A stretch of 62,398 bases of DNA from Aneurinibacillus thermoaerophilus. GTDB taxonomy: Bacteria; Bacillota; Bacilli; Aneurinibacillales; Aneurinibacillaceae. Of the stretch, positions 35,714 through 44,271 are shown one piece after another. Below the pieces are notes generated by a model. The model was not told the origin of the DNA. It searched no databases and worked only from the letters and a program-made list of their open reading frames with translations. The translations under genes were made by a program, and so were the position numbers. The number at the start of each line of letters is the position of its first letter. Positions within the stretch are counted from its first letter, which is position 1. The stretch lies in NCBI RefSeq assembly GCF_900099925.1, contig NZ_FNDE01000018.1, positions 1 to 62,398 on the forward strand. The letters run 5' to 3'.

Positions 35714-36916
35714 CTATACCGTCTCTACAAGCGTCGCAAGTCCCTGGCCACCCCCAATGCATAGAGAGACGACACCATATCGTTTGCCACGACGCCGAAG
35801 TTCGTATAAAATCGTGCCCAAAAGCCGAGCGCCGCTCATCCCAAGCGGATGGCCGAGCGCAATGGCACCGCCGTTCACATTCGTTTTTTCCATTGGAAGT
35901 CCTAATTCGCGAATGCAGGCAAGCGACTGGGACGCAAAGGCTTCATTTAACTCAAATAAATCAATGTCATCAATCGAAAGCCCGGTCTCCTTCAAAAGCT
36001 TACGGATGGCGACTACCGGGCCAATGCCCATAATCCGCGGATCTACCCCGCCGCACGCAAAGTGCACGACACGGCCCAATGGCTTGACTCCATACCGCTT
36101 GATTTTGTCTTCGCTCATCACCAACACCGCAGCCGCCCCGTCATTAATGCCGGATGAATTGCCCGCCGTTACCGTTCCGTTTTTGCGGAACGCCGGCTTA
36201 AGCTTCGCCAGTGCCGCAAGCGTCGTGTCGCGGCGAGGGTATTCATCTTCCGCAAACACAACAGGGTCGCCCTTACGTTGCGGAATTTCCACCTGCACGA
36301 TTTCCTCCGCAAATTTTCCAGCGTCGATCGCCGCAACTGCGCGCCGCTGGCTTTCCAACGCAAATTTATCTTGGTCTTCGCGACTAATCTCGAATTTCTC
36401 AGCCACGTTTTCGGCCGTATCCCCCATGGTTAGTTCCCCGTAGATGGATACGGGCGCCGAACGAGGGCCGCCGAACGACTCCATTAACGTCTGAGGCCCC
36501 CGTTGATACGGCTGCGAGAATTTCTCTAGAATATACGGCGAACGGGTCAGGTTTTCCACACCTCCCGCCAGCATCACATCCGCATGTCCGGCCTGAATGG
36601 ATTGAACCGCGAGATTAATCGCTTCCAGTCCCGAAGCACAGACCCGGTTCACCGTAAGCCCCGGCAAAGATTCCGGTAGTCCAGCTTTCAACAGGCCGAC
36701 GCGCGCAATATTAATGAATGGACCGGCCGAAATGACATTGCCCATAATCACGCCGTCGACTTGCTCGCCTGTTATCTGTGCACGGTGCAGCGTTTCTTTC
36801 ATTACAACGGCAGACAAATCGTCGATCGGCACGTCTTTCAAACTGCCGCCCAGCTTACCGATCGGCGTCCGCGCGCTGGCTACTATATACGCTTCTCTTC
36901 TGGTTCCCGTTATCAT
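35714..36916 (-). CDS. Second thiolase of the paa operon (acetyl-CoA acetyltransferase family)
   Basis: A 400-aa thiolase with [34 protein letters not shown] and SLCIGGGQG. It is clearly diverged from the adjacent PaaJ-like protein. PaaJ is needed twice in the pathway; the two paralogues may divide that work, which is inference. Its ATG overlaps the stop of the upstream dehydrogenase gene by 4 bases. Confidence 0.87.
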   Translation of the reverse strand: MITGTRREAYIVASARTPIGKLGGSLKDVPIDDLSAVVMKETLHRAQITGEQVDGVIMGNVISAGPFINIARVGLLKAGLPESLPGLTVNRVCASGLEAINLAVQSIQAGHADVMLAGGVENLTRSPYILEKFSQPYQRGPQTLMESFGGPRSAPVSIYGELTMGDTAENVAEKFEISREDQDKFALESQRRAVAAIDAGKFAEEIVQVEIPQRKGDPVVFAEDEYPRRDTTLAALAKLKPAFRKNGTVTAGNSSGINDGAAAVLVMSEDKIKRYGVKPLGRVVHFACGGVDPRIMGIGPVVAIRKLLKETGLSIDDIDLFELNEAFASQSLACIRELGLPMEKTNVNGGAIALGHPLGMSGARLLGTILYELRRRGKRYGVVSLCIGGGQGLATLVETV

Positions 36917-37668
36917 GCTATCGGCACCTCTTGTCCGTCATATGTGTAAAACCCTCGGCCGCTCCGGCGTCCGATCCGTCCGGCTAACACCATTTTGCGC
37001 AGCAGCGGAGCTGGACGATAACGCTCTTCCAACATATTTTGGTGTAACCCTTTAATCACGGCATATATTTCATCCAGACCGATCATATCCGCCCACTCCA
37101 GCGGGCCGTACGGATAGTTCGTGCCTTTCTTCATGGCCGTATCAATATCTTCGGGCGTCGCCGTGCCTTCCATGACCGTGAAAATCGCTTCATTAATAAT
37201 AAGCGAAAGAATGCGCGGAAATACGAGTCCGACTTCGTCTTCTACCGTTTCTACCTCTTTGCCGAGCGATTCCAAAAAAGCGGAAGCCTGTACCATAAAC
37301 GTTCCTTCGGTCTGCAAAGCCGGCGCCATTTCAATCAGCTCGCGCGCCGCAAGCGGCGCAAATGTGCCAAATCCTACAATGCGCTGCGGATGCACCGCCC
37401 ACGAGGCAATCTCAGTCGCCGTCACGGCAAGCGATGTAGAAAGAAGCGGCACATCCGGTGCAAGCACGCTATCCAAATCCCGCACGGCCGCCTTTTTCGT
37501 CTCCAGATCAAAATTCGTGACTTCAACGGCTACCGTAATGTTTCCACCGTACTCTTTTGCTTCATCTATTGAAAGAACGCGGTACCCTTTTTCCAACATC
37601 GCTTCGCGCAACTCTTGCTCCAGGGGACTTGTGCCGGCGAGAACCACCGCCTTATTTGCTGTAATCAT
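36913..37668 (-). CDS. 3-hydroxyacyl-CoA dehydrogenase paralogue with altered NAD loop
   Basis: A 251-aa relative of 3-hydroxybutyryl-CoA dehydrogenase. The C-terminal domain is typical ([20 protein letters not shown], then [15 protein letters not shown]). The N-terminal GxGxxG is replaced by [11 protein letters not shown], and the catalytic NP-x-P region reads [15 protein letters not shown]. It may have lost or changed dehydrogenase activity. ATG 37668 follows AGGGGAGGG and overlaps the paaH end by 17 bases. Similar partners occur next to paaH in other Bacilli, as far as I recall. Confidence 0.8.
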   Translation of the reverse strand: MITANKAVVLAGTSPLEQELREAMLEKGYRVLSIDEAKEYGGNITVAVEVTNFDLETKKAAVRDLDSVLAPDVPLLSTSLAVTATEIASWAVHPQRIVGFGTFAPLAARELIEMAPALQTEGTFMVQASAFLESLGKEVETVEDEVGLVFPRILSLIINEAIFTVMEGTATPEDIDTAMKKGTNYPYGPLEWADMIGLDEIYAVIKGLHQNMLEERYRPAPLLRKMVLAGRIGRRSGRGFYTYDGQEVPIA

Positions 37669-38509
37669 AAAATCCCTCCCCTGTTTTCCGGCCCAGGCTT
37701 CCCGCCTGCACCATCCGCTGCTGAATTCGACTCGGCTTAAAACGCCCTTCATAGAAGAAATTTGTGTACACCGATTCGGTCGTCGCAAAGTTAATATCAA
37801 TGCCAATCATGTCCTGCAATTCGAACGGCCCCATCTTAAAGCCACCCGCTTTTTTCATAATCCGGTCGATCTGTTTCGGCCCTGCCACGCGGTCACTCAT
37901 AATGCGCAACGCTTCATTATAATAAGGACGCGCCACGCGATTGACGATAAAACCAGGCGTATCCTCGACCAGCACTGGAACCTTGCCCAATTCTTCTGCA
38001 AATCGGTATACCCGATTCACGTTTTCCGTGCTTGACTTTTTCCCGCGAATGACTTCTACAAGCGGCATAACCGGCGCAGGATTAAAGAAATGAAGTCCAA
38101 GAATACGTTCCGGATGTTTCAGACCGCCTGCGATTTCCGTAATAGAAAGAGAAGACGTATTCGTTAACAGTAACGCGTCTTCCCGACAAATAGTAACGAG
38201 GGAAGCAAAAATCGATTTCTTAAGCGCAAGCCGCTCCGGCACCGCTTCAATTACGATATCGCACCCTCGGAGCCGATTCATATCTTCTACCGGGGATACT
38301 CTCGCGTACGTTGCTTCTTTTTCTTGTTCCGTCATCCGGCCTTTCTCAACATTGCGGGTCAATGTCGCCTGCAAATACGCTTGCGCTTTTTCCAGCACGT
38401 TCCGATCCGCGTCCAGCAAAAGCACGCGGTGCCCTTTGCTAGCACACACGAGGGCGATACCCGCCCCCATCGTGCCGGCGCCGATAACCCCGATCTGATA
38501 CGCTGTCAT
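37652..38509 (-). CDS. paaH: 3-hydroxyacyl-CoA dehydrogenase PaaH
   Basis: A 285-aa NAD-dependent dehydrogenase acting on 3-hydroxyadipyl-CoA. The Rossmann motif GAGTMGAGIA is at residues 10-19. The catalytic His is in GLHFFNPAPVMPLVEVI, and the C-terminal domain begins DTPGFIVNRVARPYYNEA. ATG 38509 follows GGAGGAGAGG. In the operon it stands between paaG and its own degenerate paralogue. Confidence 0.92.
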   Translation of the reverse strand: MTAYQIGVIGAGTMGAGIALVCASKGHRVLLLDADRNVLEKAQAYLQATLTRNVEKGRMTEQEKEATYARVSPVEDMNRLRGCDIVIEAVPERLALKKSIFASLVTICREDALLLTNTSSLSITEIAGGLKHPERILGLHFFNPAPVMPLVEVIRGKKSSTENVNRVYRFAEELGKVPVLVEDTPGFIVNRVARPYYNEALRIMSDRVAGPKQIDRIMKKAGGFKMGPFELQDMIGIDINFATTESVYTNFFYEGRFKPSRIQQRMVQAGSLGRKTGEGFYDYSK

Positions 38510-38524
38510 ATCCTCTCCTCCTTG

Positions 38525-39301
38525 CTATTTTCCTGTGAAAACAGGAGAGCGCTTTTCCAAAAATGCCTGCACGCCCTCTTTGTGATCCGCAGTACTGCCC
38601 GCAATGTCCTGACAGTACGCTTCATATTCAAGCGTCTCCTCCAAATTCATTTCCACTCCCTTGTACATCGCTCGTTTAATTAAACCGATGCTTTTCGTCG
38701 GCAATTTCGCTAGACGCGCGGCGTATTCTTTCACTTCGGCTTCAAAGTTTTCGGCCGAACAAATTTTGTTGGCAAGCCCGATACGGTACGCTTCCTCAGC
38801 CGAAATTTTTTCGCCTGTCATCGCCAACTCCAGCGCTTTGCCGATGCCGACAATGCGCGGCAAGAAGTAACAGCCGCCTGAATCCGGCACAAGTCCGATG
38901 TTGATAAATGCATTAGTAAAGAACGCCTTCTCTGATACAAGCCGAATATCGCATGCCAGCGCTAGACTCATGCCTGCGCCCGCCGCCACGCCGTTCACTG
39001 CGGCAATAACGGGTTTTTCGGTATTTCGGATTTGCATAATCATTGGATTATAGCGCTTGCGCAAAAACTCGCCAAAATCAACTTCTACCCCCTGCATATC
39101 GCTTAAATCCTGGCCCGCGTTAAACGCTTTTCCGGTGCCAGTAATGATAAGGCAGCGAACGTCTGAGCTTTTCCCGGCCTGTTTTAACGCGTCAATTATT
39201 TCTTTGTGCATTTTCTCGGTGAACGCATTGAATTTTTCCGGTCGATTGAGCGTAATCGTCGCTATTCCTTCCATCACATCATATAAAATCGTCTCGTACA
39301 T
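38525..39301 (-). CDS. paaG: Ring 1,2-epoxyphenylacetyl-CoA isomerase PaaG
   Basis: A 258-aa crotonase-fold isomerase that converts the epoxide to oxepin-CoA and shifts double bonds later in the pathway. The oxyanion-hole segment is KAFNAGQDLSDMQG (the AGQDL form typical of PaaG), with AVNGVAAGAGMSLALACD and NIGLVPDSGGCYFLPR. ATG 39301 is chosen because AGGAGG lies nine bases upstream; the ATG at 39307 is too close. Confidence 0.88.
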   Translation of the reverse strand: MYETILYDVMEGIATITLNRPEKFNAFTEKMHKEIIDALKQAGKSSDVRCLIITGTGKAFNAGQDLSDMQGVEVDFGEFLRKRYNPMIMQIRNTEKPVIAAVNGVAAGAGMSLALACDIRLVSEKAFFTNAFINIGLVPDSGGCYFLPRIVGIGKALELAMTGEKISAEEAYRIGLANKICSAENFEAEVKEYAARLAKLPTKSIGLIKRAMYKGVEMNLEETLEYEAYCQDIAGSTADHKEGVQAFLEKRSPVFTGK

Positions 39302-39315
39302 AATCATGCGCCTCC

Positions 39316-40089
39316 TTAGCGTCCGCTGAATTTCGGCCTGCGCTTCTCAATAAAAGCGCGCATGCCTTCTTTTTGGTCTTCGCTCGCAAACAGCAAATAA
39401 AAACAATTGCGTTCATAATCCAATCCTTCGCTCAATGGATTGTCGATCGCTTTCAGCACGGATTTTTTAATCAACCGGGCCGCAATGGGAGGTTGCTCCG
39501 CAATTTTCCGGGCGAGTTTCATCGTTTCGTGGAAGTACATTTCTACTGGCACCACTTTATTCACCAATCCGTAGCGCAGCGCTTCGTCCGCCGAAATCGG
39601 CTCTCCCGTCAACAGCATTTCCATCGCTTTCACCTTGCCGACCGCTTTCGTCAGGCGTTGCGTACCACCTGCGCCCGGCATAACGCCAAGCTTAATTTCC
39701 GGCTGTCCTATTTTTGTCGTCTCTGAAGCGATTATGATGTCACAATTCATCATCAGCTCGCAGCCACCACCAAGCGCAAAACCGCTTACAGCCGCAAGAA
39801 TCGGCTTCGAAATGCCCGCGATACGATCCCAAACAGCGAATTGATCTTTCAAAAGCATTGAAATTGCCGCTTCATCGGCCATCTCGCCAATATCAGCCCC
39901 AGCCGCAAACGCCCGCTCATTTCCCGTTAGTACGATGGCGCGGATCGAATCATCCCGATCCATCCGTTCCAGTTCGGTCACTAATTCGTCGATGAGCTGC
40001 AAATTAAGCGCGTTCAACACTTCTGGACGATTCAGCGCAATCACACCGACCGCGCCTTCCCGCTCTGCTTTAATGTAGTCATACCCCAT
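39316..40089 (-). CDS. paaF: Enoyl-CoA hydratase PaaF
   Basis: A 257-aa crotonase hydrating 2,3-dehydroadipyl-CoA. Motifs are ERAFAAGADIGEMA, AVSGFALGGGCELMMNCD and KLGVMPGAGGTQRLT, which supply the oxyanion hole and the Glu pair. ATG 40089 follows AGGGGGGCGGAG. It lies between paaK and paaG. Confidence 0.86.
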   Translation of the reverse strand: MGYDYIKAEREGAVGVIALNRPEVLNALNLQLIDELVTELERMDRDDSIRAIVLTGNERAFAAGADIGEMADEAAISMLLKDQFAVWDRIAGISKPILAAVSGFALGGGCELMMNCDIIIASETTKIGQPEIKLGVMPGAGGTQRLTKAVGKVKAMEMLLTGEPISADEALRYGLVNKVVPVEMYFHETMKLARKIAEQPPIAARLIKKSVLKAIDNPLSEGLDYERNCFYLLFASEDQKEGMRAFIEKRRPKFSGR

Positions 40090-40145
40090 ACTCCGCCCCC
40101 CTATAAAATAAAAGATTGCGAAAAAAAAGATAAATCAAACAAAAA

Positions 40146-41471
40146 CTACGACAGTACCTTGTTACGATTATCGACGATGCGCACCGCCTTGCCTTCACTG
40201 CGCGGAATCGTATTCGGCTTTCCTAGACACAACCTGACAGACACGCCCAGCGTGTTCTTCATTTCATGACTGATTGCTTTTACAAGACGTGCTACTTCTT
40301 CATTTCCTTCCAGCGTCACAACCTGGCTCATGTATTCTGGCGTTGTTTCACAATGAATTTCAAAACTGTCCAGCGGGCCTTCGCGTTTAATAACAACCTG
40401 ATAGTGTGGAGCAAGCTGTTTAAATGTAAGCAGCACCGATTCAATTTCAGTCGGAAACACGTTCACCCCGCGAATAATAAGCATATCGTCTACGCGACCT
40501 TTAATGCGGGACATACGCATGCTCGTCCGTCCGCACTTGCACGGTTCCGGATTCAACGACGCAATATCTCCGGTGCGGTAGCGAATGACCGGGAACGCCT
40601 GCTTAGTCAGCGATGTAAACACAAGCTCTCCTTGTTCACCATATGGCAGCGGCTCTCCGGTTTCAGGGTCCACAACTTCGGCAATAAAATGATCTTCCAC
40701 GATATGCAGGCCATCCTGTGCCTCATAACACTCAATCGAAACGCCAGGTCCCATTACTTCGCTCAATCCGTAAATATCCACCGCTTTAATGCCGAGTTCT
40801 TCCTCCAACTGTGCGCGCATCTCTTCGGACCACGGCTCCGCTCCAAAAATGCCGTATTCCAAGCTCGTCTCGCGCGGGTTGAGCCCCTGCTTCTTCATTT
40901 CTTCCACAATGTTAAGAATATATGACGGCGTACCGGAAATGCCGCGCGGACGAAAGTCCTGAATCAGCGTAATCTGACGGGGCGTATTACCGCCAGATAC
41001 CGGAACAGCAACGGCTCCCAAATATTCAATACCATAGTGCAAACCGAGACCGCCCGTAAACAAACCGTAGCCATACGCATTGTGGAATATATCACCTGGG
41101 CGGCCTCCCGCACAGCAAATGGCGCGAGCCACCATTTCCGACCAATTCTCAATATCTTGTTTCGTATAGCCAACGACGGTCGGTTTGCCTTTCGTACCAG
41201 AAGAACCGTGAATGCGCACAATATCTTCCTGTCCGACCGCGAACAGGCCAAACGGATAATTTTCGCGCAGATCGGTTTTCTTCATAAACGGAAGTCGGCG
41301 CAAATCCTCTAGCGACTGAATATCTTCCGGTTTGATGCCCGCTTTGGCAAACGCTTCCCGATGAAACGGCACGTTTTCGTACGCACGCTTTACCGTCTCT
41401 TTCAGCCTTTCAAGTTGCAGTTCTTCCATCTTTCTCCTTGACATCGTTTCCATTTCCTTATTAAAAATCAT
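40146..41471 (-). CDS. paaK: Phenylacetate-CoA ligase PaaK
   Basis: A 441-aa adenylate-forming enzyme that activates phenylacetate with ATP and CoA, the entry step. The P-loop is HGSSGTKGKPTVVGY, followed by DIYGLSEVMGPGVSIEC, VIRYRTGDIASLNPEPCKCG and the C-terminal hinge GRVDDMLIIRGVNVFPTEIE. ATG 41471 follows AAGGAGGG. It is second in the operon. Confidence 0.95.
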   Translation of the reverse strand: MIFNKEMETMSRRKMEELQLERLKETVKRAYENVPFHREAFAKAGIKPEDIQSLEDLRRLPFMKKTDLRENYPFGLFAVGQEDIVRIHGSSGTKGKPTVVGYTKQDIENWSEMVARAICCAGGRPGDIFHNAYGYGLFTGGLGLHYGIEYLGAVAVPVSGGNTPRQITLIQDFRPRGISGTPSYILNIVEEMKKQGLNPRETSLEYGIFGAEPWSEEMRAQLEEELGIKAVDIYGLSEVMGPGVSIECYEAQDGLHIVEDHFIAEVVDPETGEPLPYGEQGELVFTSLTKQAFPVIRYRTGDIASLNPEPCKCGRTSMRMSRIKGRVDDMLIIRGVNVFPTEIESVLLTFKQLAPHYQVVIKREGPLDSFEIHCETTPEYMSQVVTLEGNEEVARLVKAISHEMKNTLGVSVRLCLGKPNTIPRSEGKAVRIVDNRNKVLS

Positions 41472-41559
41472 ACTGCTTCCCTCCTTATTCTGCCCTTCAA
41501 ACGTTTGCGCTTACAGTTTTGAATTACAAATATATTCAGTCATTTTTTGTCATATTCGC

Positions 41560-42345
41560 TTACTCCCCTGAGAACACGGGCTTTCTTTTTTCACGGAACG
41601 CCTCCAGCGCTTCTACTCGGTCTTTTGTCGGGATAATGACTTCATACGCTTTACTCTCCAGATCGAGCCCTGTCTGCAAATCAACGCTGCTTCCCTTATC
41701 GATCGCGTATTTCGCTTGATACACGGCGAGCGGCGCGTTGGCGATTATTTCTTCTGCCAGAACCCGCGCTCTCTCCCGCGCTTCTTCAACCGTCTCAGAC
41801 ACTCCGTTTAAAATCCCGTATTCATATGCTTCGGCCGCGGTAATCTTGCGCGCGGTCAAAATTAATTCTTTTGCTTTCGATGGCCCAATTAGACGCGGCA
41901 ATCGCTGCGTACCACCTGCTCCCGGAATAATGCCAAGGCTTACTTCAGTCAGTCCCATTTTTGCATCCCTTACCGCAAACCGGAAATCGCAAGCAAGTGC
42001 CAGTTCAAAACCACCGCCAAACGCAAACCCGTTAATTACCGCAATCGTCGGTTGAGGCATTCGCTCCAGCGCAGAGAATACGTCTCGAATTTTACGCACA
42101 TTTCGGCGCACCTGCTGTTCATTGAGCGTACGGCGCTCTTTCAAATCGGCCCCGGCGCAAAACGCCCGCCCTTCCGCCGCTACCAGCACAACACGAATAT
42201 CTTTCGGATTTTGTGCAATTTCTTCTACAATTTCTCCCAGGCGGACAAGTGTGGCATAATTCAAAGCGTTCAATTCATTTGGACGGTTTAGCTTTATTGT
42301 CGCGATATACTGTTCTCTCTCAAGCACTACAGTTTCCGTTTCCAT
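41560..42345 (-). CDS. Enoyl-CoA hydratase/isomerase, first gene of the paa operon
   Basis: A 261-aa crotonase-family protein: EGRAFCAGADLKERR, AVINGFAFGGGFELALACD, LGIIPGAGGTQRLPRLIG. It resembles the methylglutaconyl-CoA hydratase/AUH branch as much as PaaF. ATG 42345 follows GAGAGGAAGG. Its promoter region carries the ATAACGTTAT operator, so it is regulated with the pathway. It is the third crotonase paralogue here and its exact step is open. Confidence 0.82.
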   Translation of the reverse strand: METETVVLEREQYIATIKLNRPNELNALNYATLVRLGEIVEEIAQNPKDIRVVLVAAEGRAFCAGADLKERRTLNEQQVRRNVRKIRDVFSALERMPQPTIAVINGFAFGGGFELALACDFRFAVRDAKMGLTEVSLGIIPGAGGTQRLPRLIGPSKAKELILTARKITAAEAYEYGILNGVSETVEEARERARVLAEEIIANAPLAVYQAKYAIDKGSSVDLQTGLDLESKAYEVIIPTKDRVEALEAFREKRKPVFSGE

Positions 42346-42408
42346 GCACACCTTCCTCTCTTCATCTTTTGTGCAGAAATCACACAAATTTTTATGACAA
42401 AAATTTAT

Positions 42409-42469
42409 ATAACGTTATTTTAACGTAAATTATAATTTTAGTATAATTGCACTGTAAATATAGCGTCAA
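42409..42469 (-). promoter_or_regulatory. Promoter and operator of the large paa operon
   Basis: On the minus strand TTGACG (42469-42464) and TATACT (42445-42440) are separated by 18 bases. An alternative TTACAG-17-TATAAT overlaps it. Just downstream lie a partial TTAACGTAAA and the perfect palindrome ATAACGTTAT (42409-42418), identical to the core found twice before paaA. Confidence 0.72.
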
Positions 42470-42749
42470 TAAATTTTTATTATTTTTGCAAGGATAAATA
42501 TATTATTTTATCGAAAAATTCCACCCGATCCATCTGTTTACAACAAAAGAAACACGCTCCACATAGAAAAGGTAAAGAGTGCGCGCAGCCCCTTACCCCT
42601 ATCGAAAAAGCCCTTTACTTCAATAATTTTCGCAATCGTAATCAGTTTTTCAAGCATCCTTTCTGTAGGTATCCCCAAGTTCATGATTCCACAAATTTAA
42701 TATCAAAAAGATTATTCTATTTTTAAAATTTAAAATTTCATTTCTACAC

Positions 42750-42779
42750 TTGTAATAAACTGCGAGAGATTGATATAAT
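42750..42779 (+). promoter_or_regulatory. Promoter of brnQ
   Basis: TTGTAA (42750-42755) and TATAAT (42774-42779) with an 18-base spacer. The leader before brnQ is about 120 bases; I see no riboswitch in it. The stretch 42470-42749 shows no gene. Confidence 0.55.
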
Positions 42780-42902
42780 CCTGCTATTATTTATGAGTAA
42801 AACAACAGGCAAGTTTGTTACGATTCATGTCCTCGCCGCACGGCATCAGGAGCACGCTCAAGTTATTCAATAGAAGAACAGAACAAAGAAGGTGATTGGA
42901 CA

Positions 42903-44240
42903 TTGAAGAAGTTCACGAAGAAACATCTCATATTTGTAAGCTTTATGTTGTTTTCCATGTTTTTCGGGGCTGGTAATCTTATTTTCCCCGCTTTTCTCGG
43001 CTTTTCCGCTGGCGAACATGTTTGGATTTCTCTTACCGGTTTTATTCTATCTGCGGTCGGGTTGCCGATTTTGGGAGTCGCCGCCGTCGCCAAAGCCGGC
43101 AGTTTCCAAACGCTTGCCCGCCGTGTTCACCCGGTGTTTGCCTTTATTTTTCCGCTCATTATTTATCTGTCCATCGGACCGGGACTGGCGATTCCGCGCG
43201 CGGGAAGCCTAGCGTTTGAAATGGGGGCAGGGCCGCTGCTACCTGAGGATTGGGCCACCGCTCCAGCCGTTCTGCTCATCTACACGGCCATTTTTTTCGG
43301 ACTGGTGTTCTGGCTAAGTCTTTCGCCATCTAAACTGGTGGATCGTTTCGGAAAACTATTGACACCCATTGTCTTAACACTTATTTTCATCATTTTTATC
43401 AAAAGTCTAACAATGCCGACAAGTGCGACTGGTACACCGCAGGGAGATTATGGACCTAACCCGTTTTTCCAGGGATTTTTGGATGGATACTTGACCATGG
43501 ACGCGCTAGCATCGCTCGTCTTCGGGATTGTGGTGGCAAACACGCTGCGAGCGAAAGGGGTAGAGAACAAGAAGAAATTATCCACCTGCGTTATGTATGC
43601 CGGGTTTGGGGCCGGATTACTGCTAGCAGCCATTTATCTTATTCTTGGATTCCTCGGTGCCTACGGCGGTCCCTACGGACAGGTAGAAAACGGGGCCCAA
43701 GTCCTCACACATGTTATGGCTCACTTGTTTGGCCAGAGCGGCACGATTCTGCTGAGTGTTGTGTTTACCTTGGCTTGTTTATGTGTATCCATTGGCTTGG
43801 TCACGTCATGCAGTCAATTTTTCACAAGCGTCTTTCCGCGTGTTCCATATAAAACATGGGCCATCATTTTCTGTGTATGGAGCATGGCAACCGCAAACCT
43901 AGGGTTGACCGAAATTTTGAATGTATCCGTTCCGATTCTTGGTGCCATTTATCCTGTCGCGATCGTACTCATCGTTTTGGCACTGGTTCATGATTATATA
44001 AGAAGCTATTCTTCGATTTACATCGTAACCGTAACATTTGTCGGCCTTTTCAGTATGGTTGATATGATAAACACAGCGTTCTTGGCACATAAATGGAACA
44101 TGGTACTGGTAAAATTTCCGCTGTATGCACACGGGATCGGCTGGCTTGTGCCCGCGCTTGCCGGAGTGATCATCGGCTATACCATTGACTTGATGAAGCA
44201 CCCCGGCAAAAGAGCGCCTGTCGAAAAGGAAGCAGCGTGA
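42903..44240 (+). CDS. brnQ: Branched-chain amino acid:cation symporter BrnQ
   Basis: A 445-aa LIVCS-family transporter with twelve hydrophobic segments. The N-terminal FFGAGNLIFPAFLGFSAGEH and MDALASLVFGIVVANTLRAKG are diagnostic. It imports Leu, Ile and Val with Na+ or H+. The start is TTG at 42903 after AAGGTGATTGG. The B. subtilis azl operon holds brnQ and azlCD together; here azlCD is 14 kb away. Confidence 0.92.
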   Translation: MKKFTKKHLIFVSFMLFSMFFGAGNLIFPAFLGFSAGEHVWISLTGFILSAVGLPILGVAAVAKAGSFQTLARRVHPVFAFIFPLIIYLSIGPGLAIPRAGSLAFEMGAGPLLPEDWATAPAVLLIYTAIFFGLVFWLSLSPSKLVDRFGKLLTPIVLTLIFIIFIKSLTMPTSATGTPQGDYGPNPFFQGFLDGYLTMDALASLVFGIVVANTLRAKGVENKKKLSTCVMYAGFGAGLLLAAIYLILGFLGAYGGPYGQVENGAQVLTHVMAHLFGQSGTILLSVVFTLACLCVSIGLVTSCSQFFTSVFPRVPYKTWAIIFCVWSMATANLGLTEILNVSVPILGAIYPVAIVLIVLALVHDYIRSYSSIYIVTVTFVGLFSMVDMINTAFLAHKWNMVLVKFPLYAHGIGWLVPALAGVIIGYTIDLMKHPGKRAPVEKEAA

Positions 44241-44271
44241 AAAGCGGCGCATGCTCTGAACAATGAAACGT

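Noticed and set aside
42780..42902. Riboswitch or T-box in the brnQ leader
   Set aside because: No conserved element or terminator is present in this 120-base leader.
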